In this document: positions 1 to 6,832 of the stretch, piece after piece
Position numbering within the stretch: the stretch's first letter is position 1
Layout of the letters: the number at the start of each line of letters is the position of its first letter
Source: Propionibacteriales bacterium
GTDB taxonomy: Bacteria; Actinomycetota; Actinomycetes; Propionibacteriales; Propionibacteriaceae
DNA: 7,846 nucleotides
NCBI GenBank assembly: GCA_030453285.1
Contig: JAKDKP010000084.1
Span: 1-7,846, forward strand
Direction of reading: 5' to 3'
Position numbers and translations under genes: made by a program
Notes under the pieces: generated by a model
Told to the model about the DNA's origin: nothing
The model's input: only the letters and a program-made list of their open reading frames with translations
Databases searched by the model: none

Positions 1-3000
1 GACGAGAGCCGAACCCTGCAGGACTATCTGCAAGCCAGGTCAGAGCTGGCCACGCCACCGATCGCCGAGGAGCTGAGGCTGCTCCGCGTGTTCGCCGACT
101 TCGCCGAACTGAACCGCAATCGTCCGGCCGGCGAGGACCTGGACGCCGACCTGCGCGTGCACAGCCCGAAGGAACATTTCCACACCTACCTCCAAGGCCT
201 CGACGCCGAGCGGGCCGGGCTGCCCGACGAGTTCCGCGAACGACTGGGTCGCGTCCTGGCGCACTACGGTGTGGACTCGCTGGATCGCACCGGTGAACTC
301 AACGACGCGGTGTTCCGGATCTTCCTCGCCCAACAGCGGACTGCCCCCGACATCTTGTTGATCACCTCGCTGCTCCAACGCTGGTTGACCGAACCTCGTC
401 CCGAGGGTTCGGTGGACGAGGAGGCACACGCCGTTCTTGATCATCTGGTGCTGGCCACCCAGTTGCGCTTCCCCACCATCGGCGACCTCGCCCGCAGTGT
501 CCGTTTTGCCTGGTACGACCAGCCTCGGGCCGACCAGGCCCGTACCGAAGTGCTGGCCGGGGTTCGCGCCGAGCTTGAGGCGCTGGCCGCCGATCCCGAC
601 GATCCTCGTCACACCGAGCGGATCGAGGCGCTGGCTGCCATCCCCGAGCAGTTGGTGCGTTTCCTGACCGAACGCCTCGAGGGAGGGGTGCCCAACACCG
701 AGCCGATGCTGGAGGTGTTGCTGCGACGGCACTACCTGGAGTACGAGCTGCATGACGTCGCCACTGGCAGCCGTCACCGCCGACCGTTTCTCACGGCCGA
801 CTACGTGCTGGATGATCGTCCGACCCATCTCGTCTCGACCGTCGGCACGGTGGCCGAGCTCGGTGACGCACGCAGCAGTCTGGTCCGCGACCTCAGGTCG
901 GCCGTCGGTGACCGGCCGGCTGGTCACGAGGTGGTCGCCGACCTGTACCTGTCCTGGCCCGATGCTCCCACCGATGTCCAGGAGGCGTCGGATCACCTCC
1001 GCACCTTGGTCACCGCCCTGCCGATCCGCAAGCGGGTCCGTCGGGTGGCGGTGGCCGTCGTCCCGGGCGAGGGCCGCCCGGTGTTGTACTTCACCTATCG
1101 GCCGCAGCGCCGCGAGGTGATCGAGGACGAGAACGTCCGCGGTGTGCATCCGATGGTGGGCCGCCGGCTCAACCTGTGGCGCCTGCGTGACTTCACCATC
1201 ACCCGCCTCGATGCCCCCGAAGATGTCCTGCTGTATCACTGTGTGGCAAGGGAGAACCCGGCCGACGAGCGGCTCGTCGCGCTGGCGCAGGTGCGCCAGT
1301 TCGCCGTCGTTCGCGATGACGATTCCATGATCACCTCACTGCCGCATGTGGAGCGGGCGATCGCCAACTGCCTGGAAGGGATTCGTCGCGCCCGCGCCGA
1401 GCGCGGAGCTGGCGGCACCCTGACCGGGAACGGCAAGGACGCCCATCCGCTGGACATGAACCACGTCTGGGTGACGGTGTGGCCGGTGATCGACGCCGAG
1501 GTCGCCGAGTTGACCGCCCTGGAGCGCAACATCACCCCGTTGACCGCCGGCGCCGGCATCGAGGAGGTCGCCGTGCAGGGCCGGGTGACCGGGTCGAGTG
1601 GCCTCCCGCTGGCGGTCGTCGGTCGCTTCCGCCACCAGCCCGGATCGGGAGTGCAGGCGTCGGTGGAACGCCCGCCGATCGATCGCCTCAAACCGATCGA
1701 CGACTACGACCAGAAGGTGCTGCGAGCCCGTCGCCGGCACACCGTCTATCCGTACGAGCTGGCCGGCATGGTCGCCGGCCCTGGCGGCTCGTTCGTCGAG
1801 TACGACCTGCGATCCAACGGGTCACTGGCGCCGGTGAAACGCCCTCGTGGACAGAACACCGCGGCCATCATTGCCGGGGTGGTGAGCACGCCGACTCAGC
1901 GCCATCCCAAGGGTGTCACCCGCGTCGTGCTGTTCGGCGATCCGACCAAGGCACTGGGTGCCCTGGCCGAGGCCGAATGTGCCCGGATCGTCGCCGCGAT
2001 CGATCTGGCCACCAAGTTGCGGGTGCCGCTGGAGTGGTTCGCGGTCTCGGCCGGGGCAAAGATCTCGATGCAGTCCGGCACCGAGAACATGGACTGGATC
2101 GCCCGCGCACTGAAGAGGATCGTCGAGTTCACCCAGGCCGGCAATGAGATCAACATCGTCGTGGCCGGCATCAATGTCGGCGCCCAACCGTACTGGAACG
2201 CCGAAGCGACGATGCTGATGCACACCAAGGGCATCCTGGTGATGACCCCGGACTCGGCCATGGTGCTCACCGGCAAGCAGTCGCTGGACTATTCCGGTGG
2301 GGTGTCGGCCGAGGACAACTACGGCATCGGTGGGTACGACCGGGTGATGGGCCCCAACGGGCAGGCGCAGTACTGGGCCAAGGATTTGATGGGGGCCCGT
2401 GATGTCTTGATGAGTCACTACGACCACAGTTATGTCGTGCCCGGTGAGTCGGGACCACGCGCAGCCCCGACCAAGGATCCGCACGACCGCGACGTGACGA
2501 CCTTCCCGCACGATCCGGTCGATGGCGGATTCTCGACGGTCGGCGAGATCTTCTCGCTGGCCACCAATCCCGACCGCAAGAAGCCGTTCGACATCCGTAC
2601 GCTGATGCGCGCGGTCGCCGACCAGGACCATGACCTGGTCGAGCGGTGGGCCGGCATGGCCGATGCGGAGACCTCGGTGGTGACCGATGCCCATCTCGGC
2701 GGCCGGCCGGTGTGCCTGATCGGGATCGAGTCCAAGCCCGTACCCCGTCGCGGGTTCCCACCCACCGACGGGCCGGACACCTACACCGCGGGCACCTTGT
2801 TCCCGCGGTCGGCGAAGAAGGTGGCGCGGGCGATCAACGCCGCCAGCGGCAACCGCCCGCTGGTCGTGCTGGCAAACCTCTCCGGCTTCGACGGCTCACC
2901 GGATTCGATGCGCAACCTGCAGCTCGAGTACGGCGCCGAGATCGGCCGGGCCATGGTCAACTTCTCCGGCCCGATCGTGTTCTGTGTGGTCTCGCGCTAT

Positions 3001-3402
3001 CACGGTGGCGCGTTCGTGGTGTTCTCCAAGGCACTCAATCCGAGGATGACAGTGCTGGCGGTCGACGGGTCGTACGCCTCGGTGCTCGGCGGTGCGCCCG
3101 CCGCGGCAGTGGTGTTCGCCCGCGACGTCGACAAGCGCACCTCCGCCGACCCGCGGGTCGTCGAGCTTGCCGAACGGCTTGCTGCCGCCGAGGCCGTCGA
3201 CCGGGCGGCCGCAGCCGCCGAACTCGCCGAGACCCGTACGGCCGTCCGCGCCGAGAAGGTGGGTGAGGTCGCCGCCGAGTTCGACGGCGTGCACAGCATC
3301 CGTCGGGCCGTCGAGGTCGGATCGGTCGACGCGGTGATCACCGCCGAAGAGCTGCGCCCGCAGTTGATCAAGGCGATGGAGGGCAAGGCCCGGCGAGGCT
3401 GA
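1..3402 (+). CDS. Fused acetyl/propionyl-CoA carboxylase, C-terminal part (central region + carboxyltransferase), 5' truncated by window
   Basis: The frame is open from base 1 to the TGA at 3400-3402 (1133 residues) with clear coding character before any start, so this is the C-terminal part of a larger protein; the GTG at 88 is an internal valine. Residues about 1-570 resemble the central region of single-chain acyl-CoA carboxylases. From about residue 583 (YPYEL) the carboxyltransferase half follows: VAGINVGAQPYWNAEA at 721-736, KGILVMTPDSAMVLTGK at 743-759, LSGFDGSPDSM from 960, and SRYHGGAF at 998-1005. The last 80 residues are Ala/Glu-rich and end in a typical carboxyltransferase C-terminus (RRAVEVGSVD, then EELRPQLI). 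The family transfers CO2 from carboxybiotin to acetyl- or propionyl-CoA in the cytoplasm, feeding fatty acid synthesis or propionate metabolism. The ATP-grasp biotin carboxylase and biotinyl domains should lie upstream of base 1. I see no frameshift. The carboxyltransferase assignment is firm; the acyl-CoA preference is not determinable. Confidence 0.93.
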   Translation, partial: DESRTLQDYLQARSELATPPIAEELRLLRVFADFAELNRNRPAGEDLDADLRVHSPKEHFHTYLQGLDAERAGLPDEFRERLGRVLAHYGVDSLDRTGELNDAVFRIFLAQQRTAPDILLITSLLQRWLTEPRPEGSVDEEAHAVLDHLVLATQLRFPTIGDLARSVRFAWYDQPRADQARTEVLAGVRAELEALAADPDDPRHTERIEALAAIPEQLVRFLTERLEGGVPNTEPMLEVLLRRHYLEYELHDVATGSRHRRPFLTADYVLDDRPTHLVSTVGTVAELGDARSSLVRDLRSAVGDRPAGHEVVADLYLSWPDAPTDVQEASDHLRTLVTALPIRKRVRRVAVAVVPGEGRPVLYFTYRPQRREVIEDENVRGVHPMVGRRLNLWRLRDFTITRLDAPEDVLLYHCVARENPADERLVALAQVRQFAVVRDDDSMITSLPHVERAIANCLEGIRRARAERGAGGTLTGNGKDAHPLDMNHVWVTVWPVIDAEVAELTALERNITPLTAGAGIEEVAVQGRVTGSSGLPLAVVGRFRHQPGSGVQASVERPPIDRLKPIDDYDQKVLRARRRHTVYPYELAGMVAGPGGSFVEYDLRSNGSLAPVKRPRGQNTAAIIAGVVSTPTQRHPKGVTRVVLFGDPTKALGALAEAECARIVAAIDLATKLRVPLEWFAVSAGAKISMQSGTENMDWIARALKRIVEFTQAGNEINIVVAGINVGAQPYWNAEATMLMHTKGILVMTPDSAMVLTGKQSLDYSGGVSAEDNYGIGGYDRVMGPNGQAQYWAKDLMGARDVLMSHYDHSYVVPGESGPRAAPTKDPHDRDVTTFPHDPVDGGFSTVGEIFSLATNPDRKKPFDIRTLMRAVADQDHDLVERWAGMADAETSVVTDAHLGGRPVCLIGIESKPVPRRGFPPTDGPDTYTAGTLFPRSAKKVARAINAASGNRPLVVLANLSGFDGSPDSMRNLQLEYGAEIGRAMVNFSGPIVFCVVSRYHGGAFVVFSKALNPRMTVLAVDGSYASVLGGAPAAAVVFARDVDKRTSADPRVVELAERLAAAEAVDRAAAAAELAETRTAVRAEKVGEVAAEFDGVHSIRRAVEVGSVDAVITAEELRPQLIKAMEGKARRG

Positions 3403-3412
3403 CGGGCGGAAA

Positions 3413-3444
3413 GTGCGGGGCACATGATCTGCACGCGGATCATG
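3413..3444. terminator. Inverted repeats in convergent gap, possible weak bidirectional terminator
   Basis: Two adjacent dyads lie between the carboxylase stop and the stop of the converging small gene. The first is GTGC-GGG-GCAC at 3413-3423. The second has perfect 7-base arms CATGATC (3423-3429) and GATCATG (3438-3444) around an 8-base loop, and it overlaps the small gene's stop codon. Read on the minus strand, the first hairpin is followed by only TTT; on the plus strand no T-run follows. The position suits a terminator for both genes, but the missing U-tract makes this uncertain. It could instead be a protein-binding site or chance. Confidence 0.3.
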
Positions 3445-3811
3445 CTGTGGTGAGATCATCCTCATCCGGCGGGTCGTCGATGTCCGGTGGGACCTCGTGC
3501 CACGAGCGTGGCGCACGCCAGAAGATCCGCTCCTGCGGGTGCGGTCCCTGCAGCAGGATCCATCGTTCGGCGGGCCGTGACATGATCCACGCCGTGACGG
3601 CCTGCTCGTCTCCGCCGACCGAGCTGTAACGGCCATCCGGATCCTGCCAACTGGCCGTCCACTCCTCATCCCCGCGACCAGCCGTGGCGAACACCGTTCC
3701 GGTGCCCGCGGCCGGCTCGCCACGCGAACTCGTGTCCTGCCACATGCTCATCTGCGACAGTCCGAACCGAACCGGGTGTGGATCGCAGACTGCTGGCCGA
3801 CCCGGCTCCAC
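3440..3811 (-). CDS. Small hypothetical protein, Trp-rich with acidic C-terminal tail
   Basis: I do not recognise a family. The GTG start at 3809-3811 gives 123 residues and is preceded by GGTGAGG at a workable distance, which is why I kept it. An ATG at 3749-3751 (residue 21) or 3743-3745 (residue 23) is a real alternative: codon bias is clearly stronger after it, but no good ribosome binding site precedes it. The protein has six Trp over its length, a central part reading WTASWQDPDGRYSS then AERWILLQGPHPQERIFW, and an Asp/Pro-rich acidic tail (DIDDPPDEDDLTTA). I see no signal peptide, membrane segment or catalytic motif, so it is probably a soluble cytoplasmic protein. It converges on the carboxylase and diverges from the importer operon. 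G/C-ending codons dominate from residue 21 onward, which supports real coding. Function unknown. Confidence 0.6.
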   Translation of the reverse strand: MEPGRPAVCDPHPVRFGLSQMSMWQDTSSRGEPAAGTGTVFATAGRGDEEWTASWQDPDGRYSSVGGDEQAVTAWIMSRPAERWILLQGPHPQERIFWRAPRSWHEVPPDIDDPPDEDDLTTA

Positions 3812-3900
3812 ATGGCCTCACCGCAATTCGTCGCATCCAGGAACACTCGCGGCTTCCAGCATGACGGTAGCGGAACTCGGACGCCAGGTGCACGAACCGA

Positions 3901-3933
3901 AAACCGATTTCTACATCATGTAGAGTTCGCTTT
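3901..3933. promoter_or_regulatory. Near-palindromic operator candidate upstream of ABC importer
   Basis: A dyad centred on base 3917 has a perfect 15-base core, TCTACATCATGTAGA (3910-3924). Symmetry continues outward through CGA/TCG and AAA/TTT, so 13 of 16 base pairs match over 33 bases; the mismatches are at 3904/3930, 3908/3926 and 3909/3925. It sits in an A/T-rich island in otherwise GC-rich DNA, 46 bases before the start of the substrate-binding gene, and overlaps a possible -10 element. This is the expected place and shape for a dimeric repressor site. It does not match the IdeR/DtxR iron box (TTAGGTTAG-type). TACA...TGTA half-sites recall CopY/BlaI-type operators, but the spacer is 3 rather than 2, so the regulator is unknown. 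Confidence 0.45.
3921..3926 (+). promoter_or_regulatory. Possible -10 element of the importer promoter
   Basis: TAGAGT fits the actinobacterial TANNNT -10 pattern and lies 52 bases before the ATG at 3979, which would give a leader of roughly 45 bases. No convincing -35 hexamer occurs 16-18 bases upstream, where the sequence is around CGAAAA. The element overlaps the right arm of the palindrome, so a bound regulator would block it. The assignment rests on one short motif and position. Confidence 0.25.
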
Positions 3934-3978
3934 CGTGATCGACTCCCTCGGCCCCGGCAACCATTCGGCCGGCCCAGA

Positions 3979-5007
3979 ATGAACACTCGGACGGCTCTCG
4001 TCGCGCTCGCGGGCATCCTCGCCACCCTGACCGCCTGTTCGACGCCGCAAGCCGCTTCTCCTCCGGCCCCGACGGCTGCGTACACGATCGAGAACTGTGG
4101 TCGTACGGTGACGTTCACCGAGAAGCCAACCAAGGTCGCGATCCTCAACGGCGTGACGGTTACCGAGGTCCAGTCCATGATCGAACTGGGCCTCAGCGAC
4201 ACCATCGTCGCCAACACCCAGAGCTATGGGGTGTCCGACATCCCCGGCATGCAGGCCAAGATCGAATCCCTGCCCACCGGCGGCCTGACGATGAACCAGA
4301 ACTTCGGCGTGCCTGCCGAGCAACTGCTCGCCAGCGGCGCCGATCTGGTGATCTCCCCCTATGCCGGCGGGTTCGACCGCACCCAGGGCTTCGCGACTCG
4401 CGTCGAGCTGGAACGGGCCGGTATCAAGACCTTGATCAACCCGGTGGGCTGCGCCAACGGCGCCACCGATGCGAGTCCGAGCGACCAGGAGCTGTACGAC
4501 ACCGCTGGCGTCGCCGACAACCAACCGTTCCTGACCCAGCTGGGCGAGATCTTCGACGTCACCGCCCGTGCAGAGGCGCTCATCGCCAAGGAGAACACCG
4601 CGCTCGCGGCCACCTCGGCGGCGGTCGAACAGGAGGAGCCGATCTCCGGCATCGTGATCAGCCCCGGAGCCGCCGACGACGTACCGGCGGTGTGGACCGG
4701 CGGGATCTTCGACGATGTGCTGGGTCGCGCGCGTGTGACCAATGCGTTCGAGGGCGAGGGCAGGGCCCTGGCGGGCAGGATCAGCGCCGAACAACTCGCC
4801 GCGAGCAAGGTCGACCTGCTCATCATCTTTGCCGACAGCACGGTCGACGGCAATGCGCTGGCCGCGAAGACCCTCAAGGCCTATCCCCAGTGGGAGGCGT
4901 CGAAGAAGGAGCGGTACGTCGTGGTGAACGACGGCATGTACTTCGGTCCGGCGGCCATCGTCGGCGTCGACAAGGTCGCGCGTGCCGCACACCCCGACGC
5001 CTTTTGA
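3979..5007 (+). CDS. ABC importer substrate-binding lipoprotein, FecB/BtuF-type (iron-siderophore/heme/cobalamin class)
   Basis: This 342-residue protein captures a metal-chelate ligand outside the membrane and delivers it to the permease encoded next. The N-terminus is a lipoprotein signal: MNTR, a hydrophobic stretch and the lipobox LTAC with Cys20 as the lipidated residue. A Ser/Pro/Ala linker leads into the binding domain (about residues 36-340), with a first-lobe start of TIENCGRTVTFTEKPTKVAIL, QNFGVPAEQLLASGADLVISP in the middle, and DLLIIFADST near the end. This layout is typical of class III (FecB/BtuF) binding proteins. Besides Cys20 the only cysteines are Cys40 and Cys158, so a disulfide is possible. 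The ATG at 3979 lacks a good Shine-Dalgarno sequence, but no better in-frame start exists and the signal peptide begins there. The ligand is uncertain: no cobalamin riboswitch and no IdeR box are visible upstream. The 3' end overlaps the permease gene by 26 bases. Confidence 0.88.
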   Translation: MNTRTALVALAGILATLTACSTPQAASPPAPTAAYTIENCGRTVTFTEKPTKVAILNGVTVTEVQSMIELGLSDTIVANTQSYGVSDIPGMQAKIESLPTGGLTMNQNFGVPAEQLLASGADLVISPYAGGFDRTQGFATRVELERAGIKTLINPVGCANGATDASPSDQELYDTAGVADNQPFLTQLGEIFDVTARAEALIAKENTALAATSAAVEQEEPISGIVISPGAADDVPAVWTGGIFDDVLGRARVTNAFEGEGRALAGRISAEQLAASKVDLLIIFADSTVDGNALAAKTLKAYPQWEASKKERYVVVNDGMYFGPAAIVGVDKVARAAHPDAF

Positions 5008-6028
5008 GCCGGTACGCACCCGGGCCCCGCTCGGCCTGTGGATCGGGGCACTGGGCATCGGACTGGGGCTGGTCGCGGTGCTCGGGGTGTGTGTCGGGAG
5101 TGTGTTCATTGCCGTACCCGAGGTCTGGGACGTGCTGGCCGCCCGGACGCAAGGACGCGTCAACTCCCCGGTGCTCAACGACACGATCATCTGGGAGTAC
5201 CGCATTCCCCGGGTCATCGCCGCGATCACCGTCGGCGCCGGGCTGACCGTCTCCGGTGTCGCCCTGCAAGGACTGGTCCGCAACCCGCTGGCGGATCCGT
5301 ACATTGTCGGCGTCTCCTCCGGTGCCTCTCTCGGCGCGGTGTTGATCATGGTGCTGGGCAGCGGCGCACTCCTGGGTCTGCCGACGTCGGCCGGAGCCTT
5401 CCTCGGGGCGATCGGCGTCCTCGCCCTGGTGTTCCTGTTTGCCCAGCAACGGGGCGCCTTCGCCGACAGCCGACTCGTCCTGGCGGGGGTGGCCATCGGA
5501 TACGTCGCCACCGCCGCCACCAGTTTCATCCAACTCCAGGCCCGCCCGGGACAGCTGTCGGGGATCCTGTTCTGGTCCCTCGGTTCGGTGGCCGGTGCGC
5601 GGTGGGATGCCTTGGCGATCCCGGTGGCGGTGATCCTCGCCTGCGTGGCGTGGTTGGCGACCAAGGGACGAACCCTCAACGCCCTGTCCCTGGGGGATGA
5701 CGCGGCCGTGGCCGTCGGTGTGCACCTGCGCAGCGCCCGCCTGATGCTGCTGATCATTGCCGCCCTCTGCACCGCAGTGACGGTCGCCCTCGCCGGTGGG
5801 GTCGGATTCGTGGGGCTGATCGTGCCACACGCCGCCCGGATGCTCGTTGGTGCTGATCATCGTCGTCTGCTGCCGGTGGCCGCTCTGCTCGGAGCCGTCT
5901 TCGTCGTCCTGATCGACCTGGTCGCCCGCACGATCGGGTCGCCCCAGGAGTTCCCGCTGACGATCTTCACCGCACTGATCGGTGGCCCGTTCTTCCTAGC
6001 ACTGATGCGCAGGCAGCGGGCCGTCTGA
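4982..6028 (+). CDS. ABC importer permease, FecCD/BtuC family
   Basis: This 348-residue integral membrane permease forms the translocation channel, probably as a homodimer because only one permease gene is present. Family landmarks are clear: IWEYRIPRVIAAITVGAGL, then VSGVALQGLVRNPLADPYIVGVSSGASLGA; SLGDDAAVAVGVH in the cytoplasmic coupling region; and GGVGFVGLIVPHAARMLVGADHRRLLPVAALLGA. Many hydrophobic segments run from about residue 18 to 342, consistent with the family's usual 9-10 membrane helices and usual length. The start is a GTG inside the preceding gene, with AAGG at 4972-4975 giving a 6-base spacing; the 26-base overlap suggests translational coupling. Its stop shares one base with the ATPase start (TGATG). 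Ligand specificity (siderophore, heme or cobalamin) cannot be read from the permease. Confidence 0.93.
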   Translation: MPHTPTPFEPVRTRAPLGLWIGALGIGLGLVAVLGVCVGSVFIAVPEVWDVLAARTQGRVNSPVLNDTIIWEYRIPRVIAAITVGAGLTVSGVALQGLVRNPLADPYIVGVSSGASLGAVLIMVLGSGALLGLPTSAGAFLGAIGVLALVFLFAQQRGAFADSRLVLAGVAIGYVATAATSFIQLQARPGQLSGILFWSLGSVAGARWDALAIPVAVILACVAWLATKGRTLNALSLGDDAAVAVGVHLRSARLMLLIIAALCTAVTVALAGGVGFVGLIVPHAARMLVGADHRRLLPVAALLGAVFVVLIDLVARTIGSPQEFPLTIFTALIGGPFFLALMRRQRAV

Positions 6029-6825
6029 TGCAGATCATGATCAACAATCTGAGCGTCCGCCTCGGCATGCGAACAGTGGTCGACGACGTCAGGATTGACG
6101 TCCCCGACGGAGCACTGCTGGCCGTCATCGGACCCAATGGCTCGGGCAAGACGACGCTGCTGCGTGCGATCTACGGAGCCGTACGACCTGTCGCTGGAAG
6201 TATCTCCATCGGCGGGCAGGACCTGGCGTCCGTGCCAGCACGGCGAGCCGCCCGCCTGCGAGCCGTCGTCCCGCAGTTCCAGCACGCCGACGTCGGCCTG
6301 AGCGCCCACACCGTCGTCGGCACCGGTCGCCACTCCCACGTGGGCTGGTGGACGCACGAACAGGAAGCGGACCGGGATGCCGTACAGACCGCGCTGCGGC
6401 AGACTGGGGCCGAGGAGCTGGCGCCCCGAGCGTTCTCCACCCTGTCCGGCGGGGAACGTCAACGCATCCTCCTCGCCCGAGCCCTCGCTCAACAGGCGGC
6501 CACCCTGCTGCTCGATGAACCCACCAACCACCTCGACCCTCGTGCCCAACTGGACCTGCTGGCTCTGGTGGCGTCGCTGCCAATGACGCGGATCGCCGTC
6601 CTGCACGACCTGGACCAGGCCCTCGCGCACGCCGACCTTGCTGCTGTCCTTCATCAGGGCCGTCTTGTTGCCTGCGGGCCACCGGCAGAGGTGCTCACCA
6701 ACGACCTGACCACGGCGGTCTTCGGCGTACGGTCGGCGGTGATCATGCACCCGCTCACGCAACGCCCCCATCTGGTGACCGCACCGGTGGTGCGGACTGA
6801 CATGGGCCCGCCGGACCCGACGTGA
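6028..6825 (+). CDS. ABC importer ATP-binding protein, FepC/FhuC/BtuD-type
   Basis: This 265-residue cytoplasmic ATPase should dimerise and power the permease encoded just upstream. All nucleotide-binding motifs are intact: Walker A GPNGSGKTT at residues 35-43, Q-loop Gln83 (VVPQFQ), signature LSGGERQR at 139-146, Walker B LLLDEP at 160-165, D-loop NHLD at 167-170 and H-loop His193 (VLHDLDQA). LASVPARRAARLRAVVPQ and TVVGTGRHSH are typical of the iron-chelate/cobalamin ATPase group. The ATG at 6028-6030 overlaps the permease stop; a second ATG three codons later (6037) is possible. After the H-loop region the protein ends with a short 28-residue tail (VIMHPLTQRP onward), with no extra regulatory domain. 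It is the last gene of the operon, and its stop is only 7 bases from that of the converging sugar-binding gene. Confidence 0.94.
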   Translation: MQIMINNLSVRLGMRTVVDDVRIDVPDGALLAVIGPNGSGKTTLLRAIYGAVRPVAGSISIGGQDLASVPARRAARLRAVVPQFQHADVGLSAHTVVGTGRHSHVGWWTHEQEADRDAVQTALRQTGAEELAPRAFSTLSGGERQRILLARALAQQAATLLLDEPTNHLDPRAQLDLLALVASLPMTRIAVLHDLDQALAHADLAAVLHQGRLVACGPPAEVLTNDLTTAVFGVRSAVIMHPLTQRPHLVTAPVVRTDMGPPDPT

Positions 6826-6832
6826 ACGCCCC

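Noticed and set aside
88..90. GTG as the start of the carboxylase
   Set aside because: The frame is open and reads as normal protein from base 1, and the visible part begins mid-protein relative to the fused carboxylase family.
40..1239. Long minus-strand open frame (399 codons) antisense to the carboxylase
   Set aside because: It is a codon-bias shadow in GC-rich DNA: its composition is Gly/Arg/His/Gln-rich with no motif, and the plus strand carries an unmistakable carboxylase.
1822..2694. 290-codon minus-strand open frame and several 60-220-codon plus-strand frames inside the carboxylase
   Set aside because: They have shadow composition and no ribosome sites or recognisable motifs; the carboxylase frame is uninterrupted across the region.
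3447..3629. 60-codon plus-strand frame opposite the small hypothetical gene
   Set aside because: It is Ser/Gly/Cys-rich low-complexity translation with weaker codon bias than the minus-strand frame.
3812..3978. Cobalamin riboswitch or IdeR/DtxR iron box upstream of the importer
   Set aside because: I found no B12-box-like sequence and no TTAGGTTAG-type half-sites; the leader after the candidate promoter would be only about 45 bases, too short for a cobalamin riboswitch.
3916..5772. 618-codon minus-strand open frame antisense to the importer genes
   Set aside because: It is low-complexity Arg/Ala/Thr/Pro- and Gly-rich with no domain, and lies fully opposite two well-supported importer genes.
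3423..6750. Recurrent GATCATG/CATGATC words in several places
   Set aside because: They occur mostly inside coding sequence at irregular spacing, and the 6-7-base word is built from common codons (atc, atg, gat); there is no array or consistent context.
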